Assembly (NCBI GenBank): GCA_947471505.1
Contig: CANIWM010000011.1
Coordinates: 1-64,000, forward strand
DNA length: 64,000 bases
Origin: Chthoniobacteraceae bacterium
Lineage (GTDB): Bacteria > Verrucomicrobiota > Verrucomicrobiia > Chthoniobacterales > Chthoniobacteraceae
Reading direction: 5' to 3'
The position numbers and the translations under genes were made by a program. The notes beneath the pieces were generated by a model. The model had not been told where the DNA came from. It made no database searches and was given only the letters and a program-made list of their open reading frames with translations. Of this stretch, positions 9,394-18,071 are shown piece after piece (position 1 is the first letter of the stretch; each line of letters opens with the position of its first letter).

Positions 9394-10425
9394 TTAGGGA
9401 AGTGGTGCACATGCGCGAATGCGCTCCCCGAGCGGCTCGCATACGGCTTCCCAAGTGCTCAGGAGAAGCTGACGGCCATGTGGGTGGTCGAGGAATGTCG
9501 CGGCCAGCGCGTCGTCGTCGGGTTGCGGCATGGTTTGAACATCCTCGTCGCTCACCGAGAGGTGCCAGCCCGTGCAGATGAGCGGGAAGGCGTTGCGCGC
9601 GGCGAGGAGGATTTCGCGGAAGAGCGAAGGATCGTTCTCGGCGATGCGGCGGAGTGTTGCGAAGAGTGCGGCGTCGGTTTGGTCGAGATGCGAGGCACCG
9701 GGCGCCGCGAGGCGGATGGGGCTGAGAATCTCGGCGAAGCCCGCGACATCGGGCAGCTCATCGGTGATGAGCCCTGGCTGGAAATCCGGCCCGAGGCACG
9801 GCGCGAGCACGCTCGCCCAGACGCCGCGTCGGTTTAACTCGCGGGCCAAAAAGCGAAGCTCTAGCGCGGTCGTGCGGCGCAGTGCGCGGGCGATGTTGAT
9901 CTCGATGTCTGGCAGTTCTCCGCGCCCGCTCCACATGGTGCGCATCGCTTGCTGCATCTGCTCGGCGTGCGCGAGCGCGGGTCCAAATTTCACCGCTGCG
10001 CGAGCGAGCGCTTCCTCGTCGAAGCCCTCGCCGAGATACGCTTCGTGCCAGCCGAGCTTGTAGCAGCCGGAGTCTTCGAGCGCCACGATGCGGGCGTCGA
10101 GCGCGTCGAGCGAGGCCTCGTCGGCGAACGCATCGAGACGCGGCGCGAGATCAAACGTGAACCACGAGTAGCCCGCGATGGCGAAATTCGCGGCGTCATC
10201 CATCTCCACGCACACGCCGCCGAGCCCCCAGTGTTCGGGCCAGCCCGCCTTTTCAAACGCAGCGCAAGTCGCCTCGCGCAGTTCGCGTGGGCCGCAGCGT
10301 TCGCGGTCTTTTTCGCCGCCAAGTCGGTGGAGGATCACGGGCGCGCGCTCGGTGTAAAGTGTGGGTTCAATCGGCAGGCCGAGCGCCACGGAAGAGCGAT
10401 GGCCGAGAGGCGTGGGCGCTATCAT
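9394..10425 (-). CDS. UxaE-like (tagaturonate epimerase-related) protein
   Basis: The ATG at 10425 overlaps the stop of the upstream oxidoreductase gene (ATGA), which fixes the start and gives 343 residues. The pattern EINIARALRRTTALELRFLA followed by ELNRRGV and LAPCLGPDFQPG resembles the core of the UxaE family (tagaturonate/fructuronate epimerase; E....TTPLEH.FIA.EL.R.GV...LAP.F...F..G). An ICTGWHLS segment lies where UxaE has its next barrel strand. The protein is shorter than classical UxaE and the metal ligands cannot be confirmed by eye. I read it as a hexuronate- or sugar-processing TIM-barrel relative, translationally coupled to a sugar-type oxidoreductase. An alternative is an uncharacterised TIM-barrel family. 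Confidence 0.4.
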   Translation of the reverse strand: MIAPTPLGHRSSVALGLPIEPTLYTERAPVILHRLGGEKDRERCGPRELREATCAAFEKAGWPEHWGLGGVCVEMDDAANFAIAGYSWFTFDLAPRLDAFADEASLDALDARIVALEDSGCYKLGWHEAYLGEGFDEEALARAAVKFGPALAHAEQMQQAMRTMWSGRGELPDIEINIARALRRTTALELRFLARELNRRGVWASVLAPCLGPDFQPGLITDELPDVAGFAEILSPIRLAAPGASHLDQTDAALFATLRRIAENDPSLFREILLAARNAFPLICTGWHLSVSDEDVQTMPQPDDDALAATFLDHPHGRQLLLSTWEAVCEPLGERIRACAPLP

Positions 10426-11639
10426 ACTACGGGCTCCCAGCCGGGGCGGTATTCGCGCTTCCAGAGCTTCTTCGCGTCGCCAGTGCGCCATGCGGAATTG
10501 CCGAGATGGCAGAGCAGCGCGCTCTTGTGTCCTTCCTCGATTTCGGCGTTCAATTTTGCGTCGCCTCGGATGGCGTCGATGAAGTTCTGGAAGTGCGCCT
10601 CGTCGCCGCCTGAGCCTTTGCCCTCGCTGAGTTTCGCGCCTTTCGGGTCGTGGATGGTGTAGGTGCTGCCATTGATGAGCAGCGTTCCCTTTTCGCAGAA
10701 AAAGGCGACGTCGTGTTGCGGGTCGAGCGGCGTCTTATTCATCCAGCTCCGGCATTCCCACGAGATCGTTGTCGGCCCGCGCGGCGTGGTGAAATCGAAC
10801 GTCACCGTGTTCGTGTCCGGCGTCTCCTGGTCATCATCGGGGAACGCTGTCTTCCCTCCTGCGCTGACCGTGCGCTCCGGCATTTCCACGCCCGCGCCCC
10901 AGCGGCAGAGGTCGAGCATGTGGACGCCGTTGTTGCCCAACTCGCCGTTGCCCCAGTGCCAGAACCAGTGCCAATGGTAGTGGACGAAGTTCGTGCGGAA
11001 CTCCCGCTCCGGCGCGGGCCCTTGCCACAGCGCCCAATCGAGCCCCTCGGGCAACGGTCCCGGCGCTCCCTTTCCGATCGTCGGGCGGCTGTTGAAATAA
11101 TACGCGCGGCTGGATCGCACATGTCCCAGTTCGCCGGACCGTAACCGCTCCATCGCCTCGCGGATGCCGCTCCACGAGCGGCGCTGCGTGCCGTGCTGGA
11201 CGATGCGCTTGTGCTTGCGCGCCGCCGCCACGAGTAGCTCGCCCTCGTGCGGATTATGCGAGCACGGCTTTTCCAAATAGACGTGTTTCCCCGCGCTCAT
11301 CGCGAGGATCGCGGCGGGTGCGTGCCAGTGGTTTGGCGTGGCGATGGACACCGCATCCACGCTGGCGTCGCCCAGGATCTTGCGGAAGTCGCGCACGGTC
11401 GCCGGGCTTCCACCGCCCGCTTTCGCCACCGCCGCCGCAGCGGCAGTCGCCCGCTTTCCATCCGGGTCGCAGACGTGTGAAACCTCCACGCCCGGCAGTT
11501 TCGCGAGCGTGACGGCGTGCGAAGTTCCGCGCCCGCCCATGCCGATGACGGCGATGCGAACTTTGCGAGCAGGCGACTGCGCGGAAAGGATGGCAGGGAA
11601 TGCGAGCGTGGTGAGTCCGAGGAAAGTGCGTCGTTTCAT
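10422..11639 (-). CDS. Tat-exported Gfo/Idh/MocA family oxidoreductase
   Basis: The start at 11639 gives MKRRTFLGLTTLAFPAILSA, a twin-arginine signal peptide, and 405 residues. The Rossmann fold begins at VRIAVIGMGGRGTSH, and the family motif EKPCSHNP contains the catalytic-type EKP lysine at about residue 120. The C-terminal half is the GFO_IDH_MocA_C-type sheet with HMLDLCRWG. Members use NAD(P) to oxidise or reduce sugars and inositols; Tat export suggests folding with bound cofactor before secretion. The gene heads a minus-strand run with the UxaE-like and cytochrome-type genes, which suggests a shared role in sugar or uronate oxidation. Confidence 0.88.
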   Translation of the reverse strand: MKRRTFLGLTTLAFPAILSAQSPARKVRIAVIGMGGRGTSHAVTLAKLPGVEVSHVCDPDGKRATAAAAAVAKAGGGSPATVRDFRKILGDASVDAVSIATPNHWHAPAAILAMSAGKHVYLEKPCSHNPHEGELLVAAARKHKRIVQHGTQRRSWSGIREAMERLRSGELGHVRSSRAYYFNSRPTIGKGAPGPLPEGLDWALWQGPAPEREFRTNFVHYHWHWFWHWGNGELGNNGVHMLDLCRWGAGVEMPERTVSAGGKTAFPDDDQETPDTNTVTFDFTTPRGPTTISWECRSWMNKTPLDPQHDVAFFCEKGTLLINGSTYTIHDPKGAKLSEGKGSGGDEAHFQNFIDAIRGDAKLNAEIEEGHKSALLCHLGNSAWRTGDAKKLWKREYRPGWEPVV

Positions 11640-12226
11640 GGTGAATCTGCGCGACATTGCGATGAAACCGCCTTCCCTCGCAACCGCCATTCGCTCGCAA
11701 CGCGTTGAAATCGGCCATTGCAAGCGGCGCAACGCGTTTTCAAAAGACCGAGCAGAAGGTAAAACCCGCACGTTTCCTACACTCCTTTGTCACCAATCTG
11801 CCGCAAACCGCTCAACTCCAAGCAACGGTACCGTGGGCAAGGTTTTTTTCACGAAAAAGTTTCACCGAAGTTCGCGAAATGACTTGGCACTTTGTCGTGC
11901 GAAACGAAACACTGACGCCACTCCGGCGGGCAACCTCCGACGGGGTGTGAATAACTTGTGAATAGAAACGAAACCATCAACGAACGTGAATTTTTTTCAG
12001 CCTGCCCGGCTGGAGAAATGATTGCGTTTTGTTACGGGCTCGTAAATATCAGCGTTCCACAACGACGCGCCCTGCAACCCTGTGAGATACAGTGCTTTGT
12101 ATCTCGTGGGGATGGGCTTGCGCCTCCGATTGTGGAACGATAGCCGCTACCGAGTGGCCTGACGGACGTGCATTTCCGGCTGGCTACTTACCACTACCAA
12201 CCATTAAAACACAGCTCATCGCCCCT
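11640..12226. other. dnaA upstream region with DnaA boxes; candidate oriC or dnaA promoter
   Basis: This stretch between a divergent oxidoreductase and dnaA has no supported gene. Two boxes in the same orientation lie one helical turn apart. TGTGAATAA at 11946-11954 is a perfect match to TGTGNATAA, the complement of TTATNCACA. TGTGAATAG at 11957-11965 has one mismatch. A third perfect box, TGTGGATAA, lies at 12226-12234 and includes the proposed GTG start codon. AT-rich tracts lie at about 11840-11870 and 11985-12000. Tandem boxes next to an AT-rich tract upstream of dnaA are compatible with a replication origin, or with DnaA autoregulation only. Confidence 0.5.
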
Positions 12227-13597
12227 GTGGATAACAACGTAATAACAGACCAACTTGGCCCTGTATGGGTCAGCATTGCTGAAGAGCTTCGCTCTACAGT
12301 GACGCCCGACATTTTCGACCGCTGGTTCAAGGAAACCAGCCTCGTCGAACTTGCCCCTGAACACCTCACACTCCGCGTCCCCAACGACATCTATCGTTAT
12401 TGGATCGAGGATAACCACATGGCACCGCTCCGTGCGGCAGCGCTCATGGTCCTCAAAGGTGCCCGCGAAGTCCGCTTCATCTGCGGCTCTGCTGCGGACG
12501 CGCCGAAGCCAGCCACCGAGAAGGCTCCGCAAGTCGAAGTCGTCTCCGAGGAAGCCGCCGAAGAGCGCGCCCTCGCCAACGGCTTCAACCCACGCAACAC
12601 CTTCGATAATTTCGTCGTCGGCCCCACCAACGAATTTGTTGCCGCCGCCTGCCGCGCCGTCTCGGACAACCCCGGCAAAGCCTACAACCCGCTCTTTTTC
12701 TACGGCGGCACCGGGCTGGGGAAAACGCACCTCATGTTCGCCATCGGCCAGCATCTCCAGGCCACGCGCAAGGGCATCAAGATCGCCTACCTCACCAGCG
12801 AAAAATTCACCAACGAATACATAGACGCCTTGCAGACGAACACCATCGTCCGCTTTCGCAAACGCTACCGGCAGCTCGACGTGCTGCTCATTGACGACAT
12901 CCAGTTCTTCGCTGGCAAGGAACGTTCGCAAGAAGAGTTCTTCCACACTTTCAACACCCTTTTCGACGGGCATAAACAGATCGTCCTCACGTCCGACCGA
13001 CCGCCTTCGGAGATCGGCAGCCTAGAGCCTCGGCTCGTCTCCCGCTTTGAGTGGGGGCTCACCGCCGAGCTTCAACCGCCGGACATCGAGACGCGCATGG
13101 CCATCTTGCAAAAGAAAGCCCTAGCTTTCGGCGTCAAAGTCCCGCGCGACATTCTCACCTACCTCTCCGAGCGCATCCGCACCAACGTCCGCCGCCTCGA
13201 AGGCGGGCTCATGCGTGTCGCCAGTTACATCTCCCTCAGCGGCACCAACCCCTCGCCCGACCGCATCGAGATGCTCCTCAAAGACATCTTCCAAGAAGAA
13301 GCCCGCCGCGCCGTCAATGTGGAGCAAATCCAAAAGCGCGTCGCCGAGCACTTCGACATCCGCAACGCCGACATGACCAGCAAACGTCGGCCCAAGAACA
13401 TCGCCTTCCCCCGCCAAGTCGCCATGTATCTTACCCGCGAGCTTACCAAAATGTCCCTCGTCGAAATCGGCGGCGCATTTGGCGGACGCGACCACGGCAC
13501 CGTCCTCCACGCCCATCGCCTCATTAAAGAGCGCATGACCGAAGACGACAAAATCCGCTCCGTCGTCAAATTCCTCGGCGACCAGCTCACACGCTGA
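12227..13597 (+). CDS. dnaA: Chromosomal replication initiator DnaA
   Basis: Starting at the GTG at 12227 the protein has 456 residues, normal for DnaA; the frame is open back to an ATG at 12092, but that extension looks non-coding. Domain I (GPVWVSIAEELRSTVTPDIF) is at the N-terminus. The AAA+ domain has Walker A GGTGLGKTH near residue 161 and Walker B LLIDDIQFF near 221. The C-terminal DnaA-box-binding signature GGRDHGTVLHAHRLI lies near residues 415-430. DnaA opens oriC and loads the replicative helicase. The DciA-like helicase-loading protein at 57.4 kb is a plausible partner. The start codon sits inside a DnaA box, and no clear Shine-Dalgarno precedes it. Confidence 0.95.
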   Translation: MDNNVITDQLGPVWVSIAEELRSTVTPDIFDRWFKETSLVELAPEHLTLRVPNDIYRYWIEDNHMAPLRAAALMVLKGAREVRFICGSAADAPKPATEKAPQVEVVSEEAAEERALANGFNPRNTFDNFVVGPTNEFVAAACRAVSDNPGKAYNPLFFYGGTGLGKTHLMFAIGQHLQATRKGIKIAYLTSEKFTNEYIDALQTNTIVRFRKRYRQLDVLLIDDIQFFAGKERSQEEFFHTFNTLFDGHKQIVLTSDRPPSEIGSLEPRLVSRFEWGLTAELQPPDIETRMAILQKKALAFGVKVPRDILTYLSERIRTNVRRLEGGLMRVASYISLSGTNPSPDRIEMLLKDIFQEEARRAVNVEQIQKRVAEHFDIRNADMTSKRRPKNIAFPRQVAMYLTRELTKMSLVEIGGAFGGRDHGTVLHAHRLIKERMTEDDKIRSVVKFLGDQLTR

Positions 13598-13614
13598 CCC
13601 GGCGGGATGACAAT

Positions 13615-13755
13615 GGAAAAGGCAGTTTGGTCCGCAGATTGCGCAGATTTACGCAGATGGAGTTACCACGATTCGCTGGGATAAAACCGTGCAGACCGAT
13701 CCCCCTGCCTTATCTGCGAAAATCTGCGCAATCTGCGGACACCAACTGCCTTTTC
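13615..13755. repeat. Long inverted repeat with AATCTGCG motifs
   Basis: Arms at about 13615-13657 and 13711-13755 are near-perfect inverted complements. Each contains AAAAGGCAGTT, GTCCGCAGATT and GCGCAGATTT. It fills the gap between dnaA and the DUF1501 gene and could form a stem of about 43 bp. It resembles, but is not identical to, the repeat at 165-252. It may end dnaA transcription, but there is no terminal T-run. Confidence 0.75.
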
Positions 13756-13759
13756 TAAA

Positions 13760-15181
13760 ATGAACCTTCACCAGCTTCGTTCTCAATTCATCAGCCGACG
13801 CCACTTCCTCACCGACTGCGGCGTCGGCCTTGGCAAAATCGCCCTCGCCAGCCTCCTCGCGGGCACCGCCAAAGCCGCACCCGGCCCGCTCGCCCCCCGG
13901 CAGCCGCACTTCCCCGGCAAGGCAAAGCGCGTCATCCACCTCTTCATGGCCGGGGCACCCTCCCAGCTAGAGCTGTTCGACAACAAACCCGAACTCACCA
14001 AACTCGCCGGAAAGCCCCTTCCCCCATCCGTCATCGGCGGACAACGCTACGCATTCATCCGGCCCGACGCCGCCGTTCTCGGCCCCGTCTTCAAATTCGC
14101 CAAGCACGGACAATCCGGCGCCGAACTCAGCGAAATGCTCCCCCACCTCGCCAAAGTCGCAGACGAGATCGCCATCGTCCGCTCCATGAAAACGGACCAG
14201 TTCAACCACGCCCCCGCCCAACTCTTCTTCAACACAGGCTTCGCCGTCCCCGGACGCCCCTCCCTCGGCTCCTGGGTCCTCTACGGCCTCGGCTCCGAAG
14301 CCCAAGACCTCCCCGCCTTCATCGTCATGAGCACCGGCGGCGGCCTCAGCGCAGGATCCTCCCTCTGGTCCAGCGGCTTCCTCCCCACACTCTACACCGG
14401 CACCCGCCTCCGCTCCCAAGGCGACCCCATCCTCAACCTCCGCAACCCCGACGGCGTCGATCCCCGCCTCCAGCGCGACAGCCTCGACCTCATCCGCGCC
14501 CTCAACGAACGCCGCCTCGGCCAAGTCGGCGACCCCGAAATCTCCACCCGCATCGCCAACTACGAACTCGCCTTCCGCCTCCAGACCAGCGCACCCGACC
14601 TCATCGACCTCAAAACCGAACCCCCCGCCACCCTCGCCCTCTACGGCTGCGACCCAGACAAACCCTCCTTCGCCCGCGCCTGCCTCCTCGCCCGCCGCAT
14701 GATCGAGCGCGGCGTCCGCTTCATCAACATCTACCACGAAGGCTGGGACGCCCACAGCGACGTCGCCGGCAACGTCCGGGGAAACTGCGCCCAGATCGAC
14801 CAAGCCAGCGCCGCCCTCCTCACCGACCTCAAACAACGCGGCCTCCTCGACGAAACCCTCCTCATCTGGGGCGGCGAATTTGGCCGCACCCCCATGGTCG
14901 AGAGCAACCCCTCCCTAGGCCGCGCCCTAGGCCGCGACCACCACCCCCAAGCCTACACCATGTGGCTCGCAGGCGGCGGCATCCGCAAAGGCATCACCCA
15001 CGGAGCCACCGACGACCTCGGCTTCCACGTCGTAGAAAACCCCGTCCACATCCACGACATGCAAGCCACCATCCTCCACACCCTCGGCTTCGACCACGAA
15101 AAACTCACCTACCACCACGCAGGCCGCGACTTCCGCCTCACCGACGTCCACGGCCACCCCGTCAAAGCCCTCCTTTCATAA
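13760..15181 (+). CDS. Secreted DUF1501 protein
   Basis: 473 residues with a twin-arginine leader (SRRHFLTDCGVGLGKIALAS), as usual for DUF1501. The family has an alkaline-phosphatase/sulfatase-like fold. Visible marks are VIHLFMAGAPSQLELFDNKP at the start of the mature domain, IYHEGWDAHSDV, LIWGGEFGRTP and GRDHHP, matching the conserved metal-site-like blocks. The enzymatic activity of DUF1501 is not established. In PVC genomes these genes usually sit beside a PSCyt1/DUF1553 gene; here none is immediately adjacent. The codon choice is strongly biased to C at third positions. Confidence 0.9.
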   Translation: MNLHQLRSQFISRRHFLTDCGVGLGKIALASLLAGTAKAAPGPLAPRQPHFPGKAKRVIHLFMAGAPSQLELFDNKPELTKLAGKPLPPSVIGGQRYAFIRPDAAVLGPVFKFAKHGQSGAELSEMLPHLAKVADEIAIVRSMKTDQFNHAPAQLFFNTGFAVPGRPSLGSWVLYGLGSEAQDLPAFIVMSTGGGLSAGSSLWSSGFLPTLYTGTRLRSQGDPILNLRNPDGVDPRLQRDSLDLIRALNERRLGQVGDPEISTRIANYELAFRLQTSAPDLIDLKTEPPATLALYGCDPDKPSFARACLLARRMIERGVRFINIYHEGWDAHSDVAGNVRGNCAQIDQASAALLTDLKQRGLLDETLLIWGGEFGRTPMVESNPSLGRALGRDHHPQAYTMWLAGGGIRKGITHGATDDLGFHVVENPVHIHDMQATILHTLGFDHEKLTYHHAGRDFRLTDVHGHPVKALLS

Positions 15182-15195
15182 AGCGAACGCGCCCC

Positions 15196-15828
15196 ATGAA
15201 AAGCCAGCCGCAGCCCACACCACGCCGCAAATGGCACCCCCAACGCTGGCTCCTCCTCCTCGCCGCCTCGTTATTAGCATACGCCGGGTGGAGCCAATAC
15301 GCCTACCGCTCCGCGCTAAAGGAGGCAAAGGCGCTGGGGTGGGAGATGGACTACACCGACCCGGTCCAAGAGATTCGGCAGAACTGGAAGAACACATTCA
15401 GGAAAGGCACTTGGTTGGATAGGGTGGCGTACATCGGCATCTTTGGTGGCGAAGAGTTCGAGCGGCACCTCGCCATCGTGCAACGGCTGAATCCAAAGGA
15501 ACTAGCAATCCTCGGCACCACAGCCTTGCGCGACCTCTCCGCGCTCAAAGGTCTCACCCGCTTGGAAATCCTCACTATCACTGGCGGCTCCAAGCTGACC
15601 AACGTGGACATGCTCAAGAACCTTCCGGCGCTGAAATGGGTCGAGCTCAACAACTGCACCGCTCTCACGAATGTGGACGCCCTCAAGACCCTCACGGCAC
15701 TGCCAACACTCCGCTTCACCGGAAGTCATGGGCTCACGAAGGAGAGCATCGAGGCGCTAAAAGCCGCCCTCCCGAATACAGAAATCCGCATCGATATCAC
15801 ACCCGTCCCCAAGCCCCCGAGCTTCTGA
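15196..15828 (+). CDS. Membrane-anchored leucine-rich-repeat-like protein, copy 1
   Basis: 210 residues from the ATG at 15196. A basic N-terminus (PRRKWHPQRW) precedes one transmembrane helix (LLLLAASLLAYAGW). After a linker (ALGWEMDYTDPVQEIRQNWK) come leucine-rich repeats of about 23 residues, for example LSALKGLTRLEILTITGG and NLPALKWVELNNC. The repeats read as TNVDxLKxLxxL, as in bacterial LRR proteins. The product is probably anchored in the inner membrane with the LRR domain outside, acting as a binding surface. It is a tandem duplicate of the next gene. Confidence 0.65.
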   Translation: MKSQPQPTPRRKWHPQRWLLLLAASLLAYAGWSQYAYRSALKEAKALGWEMDYTDPVQEIRQNWKNTFRKGTWLDRVAYIGIFGGEEFERHLAIVQRLNPKELAILGTTALRDLSALKGLTRLEILTITGGSKLTNVDMLKNLPALKWVELNNCTALTNVDALKTLTALPTLRFTGSHGLTKESIEALKAALPNTEIRIDITPVPKPPSF

Positions 15829-15843
15829 GCCACGCCCCGCGCA

Positions 15844-16479
15844 ATGAACACCGAGCCAGCCACACCACCGCCCCGCCGCAAATGGCACCTCCAACGCTGG
15901 CTCCTCCTCCTCGCCGCCTCGCTATTAGCATACGCCGGGTGGACTCAAAACACCTTCCGCTCCGCGCTAAAGGAGGCAAAGGCGCTCGGGTGGGAGGTGG
16001 ATTACACCGACCCGGCCAAATTGATTCGGCAGAACTGGAAGAACGCATTCAGGAAAGAGACATGGCTGGATGGAGTGACCGCCATCGACATTGGGACGGG
16101 TGAAGAGCTTGAGCAGCACCGCGCCATCGTGCAACGGCTGAATCCAAAGCAACTAATCATCAGCAACGCCTCAAACTTGCGCGACCTCACCGCGCTCAAA
16201 GGGCTCACCCGGTTAGAGTCCCTCCTCATCTATGGCGGCCACAACCTCACCAACGTGGACATGCTCAAGAACCTCCCGGCGCTGAAACAGGTCGCCTTCA
16301 ACGACTGCACCGCACTCACGAATGTGGACGCCCTCGAGACCCTCACCACGCTGCAACTACTCTTGTTCGGGGGAAGTCGCGGGCTCACGCGGGAGAGCAT
16401 GGAGGCGCTAAGCGCAGCCCTCCCAAACGTAGAAATCGCAATCCCTGCCCCATCGGCCCCCAAGCCCCCGAGCCCCTGA
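15844..16479 (+). CDS. Membrane-anchored leucine-rich-repeat-like protein, copy 2
   Basis: 211 residues, clearly paralogous to the gene 16 bp upstream: the same PRRKWH.QRW basic segment, LLLLAASLLAYAGW transmembrane helix, SALKEAKALGWE and LRR blocks. Differences cluster in the LRR part (FGGSRGLTRESMEAL against FTGSHGLTKESIEAL), suggesting divergence of a binding face after duplication. The start of a third copy follows at 16492 but is cut off. Confidence 0.65.
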   Translation: MNTEPATPPPRRKWHLQRWLLLLAASLLAYAGWTQNTFRSALKEAKALGWEVDYTDPAKLIRQNWKNAFRKETWLDGVTAIDIGTGEELEQHRAIVQRLNPKQLIISNASNLRDLTALKGLTRLESLLIYGGHNLTNVDMLKNLPALKQVAFNDCTALTNVDALETLTTLQLLLFGGSRGLTRESMEALSAALPNVEIAIPAPSAPKPPSP

Positions 16480-16491
16480 GCCAAGCCCCGC

Positions 16492-16538
16492 GCAATGAAC
16501 ACCGAGCCAGCCACACCACCGCCCCGCCTGCGCGCAGC
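16492..16538 (+). pseudogene. Truncated third LRR paralogue
   Basis: Bases 16492-16528 repeat the ribosome-site and start region of copy 2 (15841-15877) without a visible mismatch, including the ATG and the codons for MNTEPATPPPR. The similarity then stops abruptly and a palindromic REP-type element begins. The frame ends a few codons into that element. The third gene copy was therefore lost or interrupted at this point. Confidence 0.8.
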
Positions 16539-16647
16539 GCTTTGGAGTGCGTGAACAAGCCTAAGCGCAGTTCCGCCTTGAGCGACGGACCGGGTGGCTG
16601 AAGGTGAAAAGCGCAACTGCGCTTACGCTTGTTGCGCACTCCAAAGC
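16539..16647 (-). repeat. 109-bp REP-doublet element, copy A
   Basis: The ends are GCTTTGGAGTGCG and its inverse CGCACTCCAAAGC, exactly 109 bp apart end to end. The same element lies in opposite orientation at 42242-42350, also 109 bp. Each arm contains a GGAG tetranucleotide next to a GC-rich hairpin (GCGCAAC pairing with GTTGCGC). Short translated frames across it are not genes. Confidence 0.8.
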
Positions 16648-16721
16648 TTCGCGTCTGCCAATGGCGCCCGCACTTTCCTTCACTGCTTATCCGGTTAGTT
16701 GATAACGAGGGAAAACGGATA

Positions 16722-16862
16722 GGAGCGGCGGCATTCCTGCCGCCGACAGCGACGCCAAACCGAAAAGCGCGATGGAGTGAAAATGCGAGAGTAGAAGGGG
16801 CGCAAGTGGAGAACCTCTACCTGGACCATGCAACCTGTCGGCGACAAGAATGTCTCCGCTCC
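16722..16862. repeat. REP-doublet element with GGAG-headed hairpins
   Basis: The left arm at 16722-16749 is GGAG followed by the hairpin CGGCGGCA-TTCC-TGCCGCCG. The right arm at 16835-16862 is the inverted equivalent, ending in CTCC, with four differences. A central segment with a small hairpin (GTGGAG and CTCTAC) separates them. This is the same architecture as the elements at 27478 and in the 50-kb region but with a different sequence. No gene is visible between 16648 and 16876. Confidence 0.65.
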
Positions 16863-16876
16863 CATCCCAAAAACGC

Positions 16877-16910
16877 AAAAAACGCGCGGAGTTGCCTCCG
16901 CGCGTTTTTG
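16877..16910 (-). terminator. Intrinsic terminator of the rplA-rplJ-rplL operon
   Basis: Read on the minus strand after the rplL stop, the stem ACGCGCGGAG pairs with CTCCGCGCGT across a short loop and is followed by a run of T. It stands about 30 bp past rplL and marks the end of the operon, with no rpoB following. Confidence 0.85.
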
Positions 16911-16939
16911 ATGAATTCGAGTAACTCGAACGAGTCTCG

Positions 16940-17326
<387 letters not shown>

Positions 17327-17498
17327 AATGTTATGTTTGTTTTTGTCGGTATCGTCGCCACCCGAGGCTTCGGGCGAATTAAGGACGGCTGCCACCATCC
17401 CGACGAGGAACCATATGTTGTTTTGTTTTTGTTTTGGTTGCGCAGCGTTCCTCTATCGAGGTGCCGCGTTCCGCTGAATGGCAGCAGCGAAAATTGGT

Positions 17499-18050
17499 TT
17501 AAGCAGCGACTTCCTCCGTAGCGGCTGGCGCTGCGGCGACTGCATCGCCCTTGTCGGCCTTGGCCTGAAGGACGCGTGCGAGCTGGCTGGCTGGTTCGTT
17601 GAGCAGGCGGACGAGCGTGCTGGCTGGTGCTTGGAGCACGCCGAGCAAGGTCGCGAGCAAAACGTCGCGGCTTGGAAGGTCTGCGATGCTTTGAATTTGT
17701 TCCTTCGTCACCGACAGGCGATCCACGACGCCGCCCTTGAGGGCGAGCTTCTTGGTCTCGGCTGCGAAAGTTTTGAGGACTTTCGCGGCGGCGGCGACAT
17801 CCTTGTCGCCGACGACGACTGCTGTCTGGCCTGTGAGTTCGCCGAGGTCTGGCAAACCGGCTTCTTTCGCAGCGAGGCGTAGGAAGCTGTTTTTGACGAC
17901 GATGCAGCGCGCGCCAGCGTTATGAAGGCGTGTGCGAAGGTCGCTGAATTGGATGACGTTGAGACCGGCGTAGTCGGCTACGAAGACGAATGGTGATTCG
18001 TTGAGCTTCTGGTTGAGGTCTTGGACGAGAGTTGCTTTTGCAGGATGCAT
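17499..18050 (-). CDS. rplJ: 50S ribosomal protein L10
   Basis: 183 residues. The L10 domain includes FVFVADYAGLNVIQFSDLR, IVVKNSFLRLAAKEAG and GQTAVVVGDKD, and the C-terminal helix that binds L7/L12 dimers ends in an Ala-rich tail. It anchors the stalk to 23S rRNA. It lies 21 bp after rplA and 172 bp before rplL; the latter gap may hold a leader or processing site, but I see no defined motif. Confidence 0.97.
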   Translation of the reverse strand: MHPAKATLVQDLNQKLNESPFVFVADYAGLNVIQFSDLRTRLHNAGARCIVVKNSFLRLAAKEAGLPDLGELTGQTAVVVGDKDVAAAAKVLKTFAAETKKLALKGGVVDRLSVTKEQIQSIADLPSRDVLLATLLGVLQAPASTLVRLLNEPASQLARVLQAKADKGDAVAAAPAATEEVAA

Positions 18051-18071
18051 GGTTGCGTTTCCTTTCTGGAA

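Noticed and set aside
12092-12226. Longer dnaA start at ATG 12092
   Set aside because: The 45 extra codons do not resemble DnaA domain I and would lengthen the protein beyond the usual size; the GTG at 12227 precedes a normal domain I.
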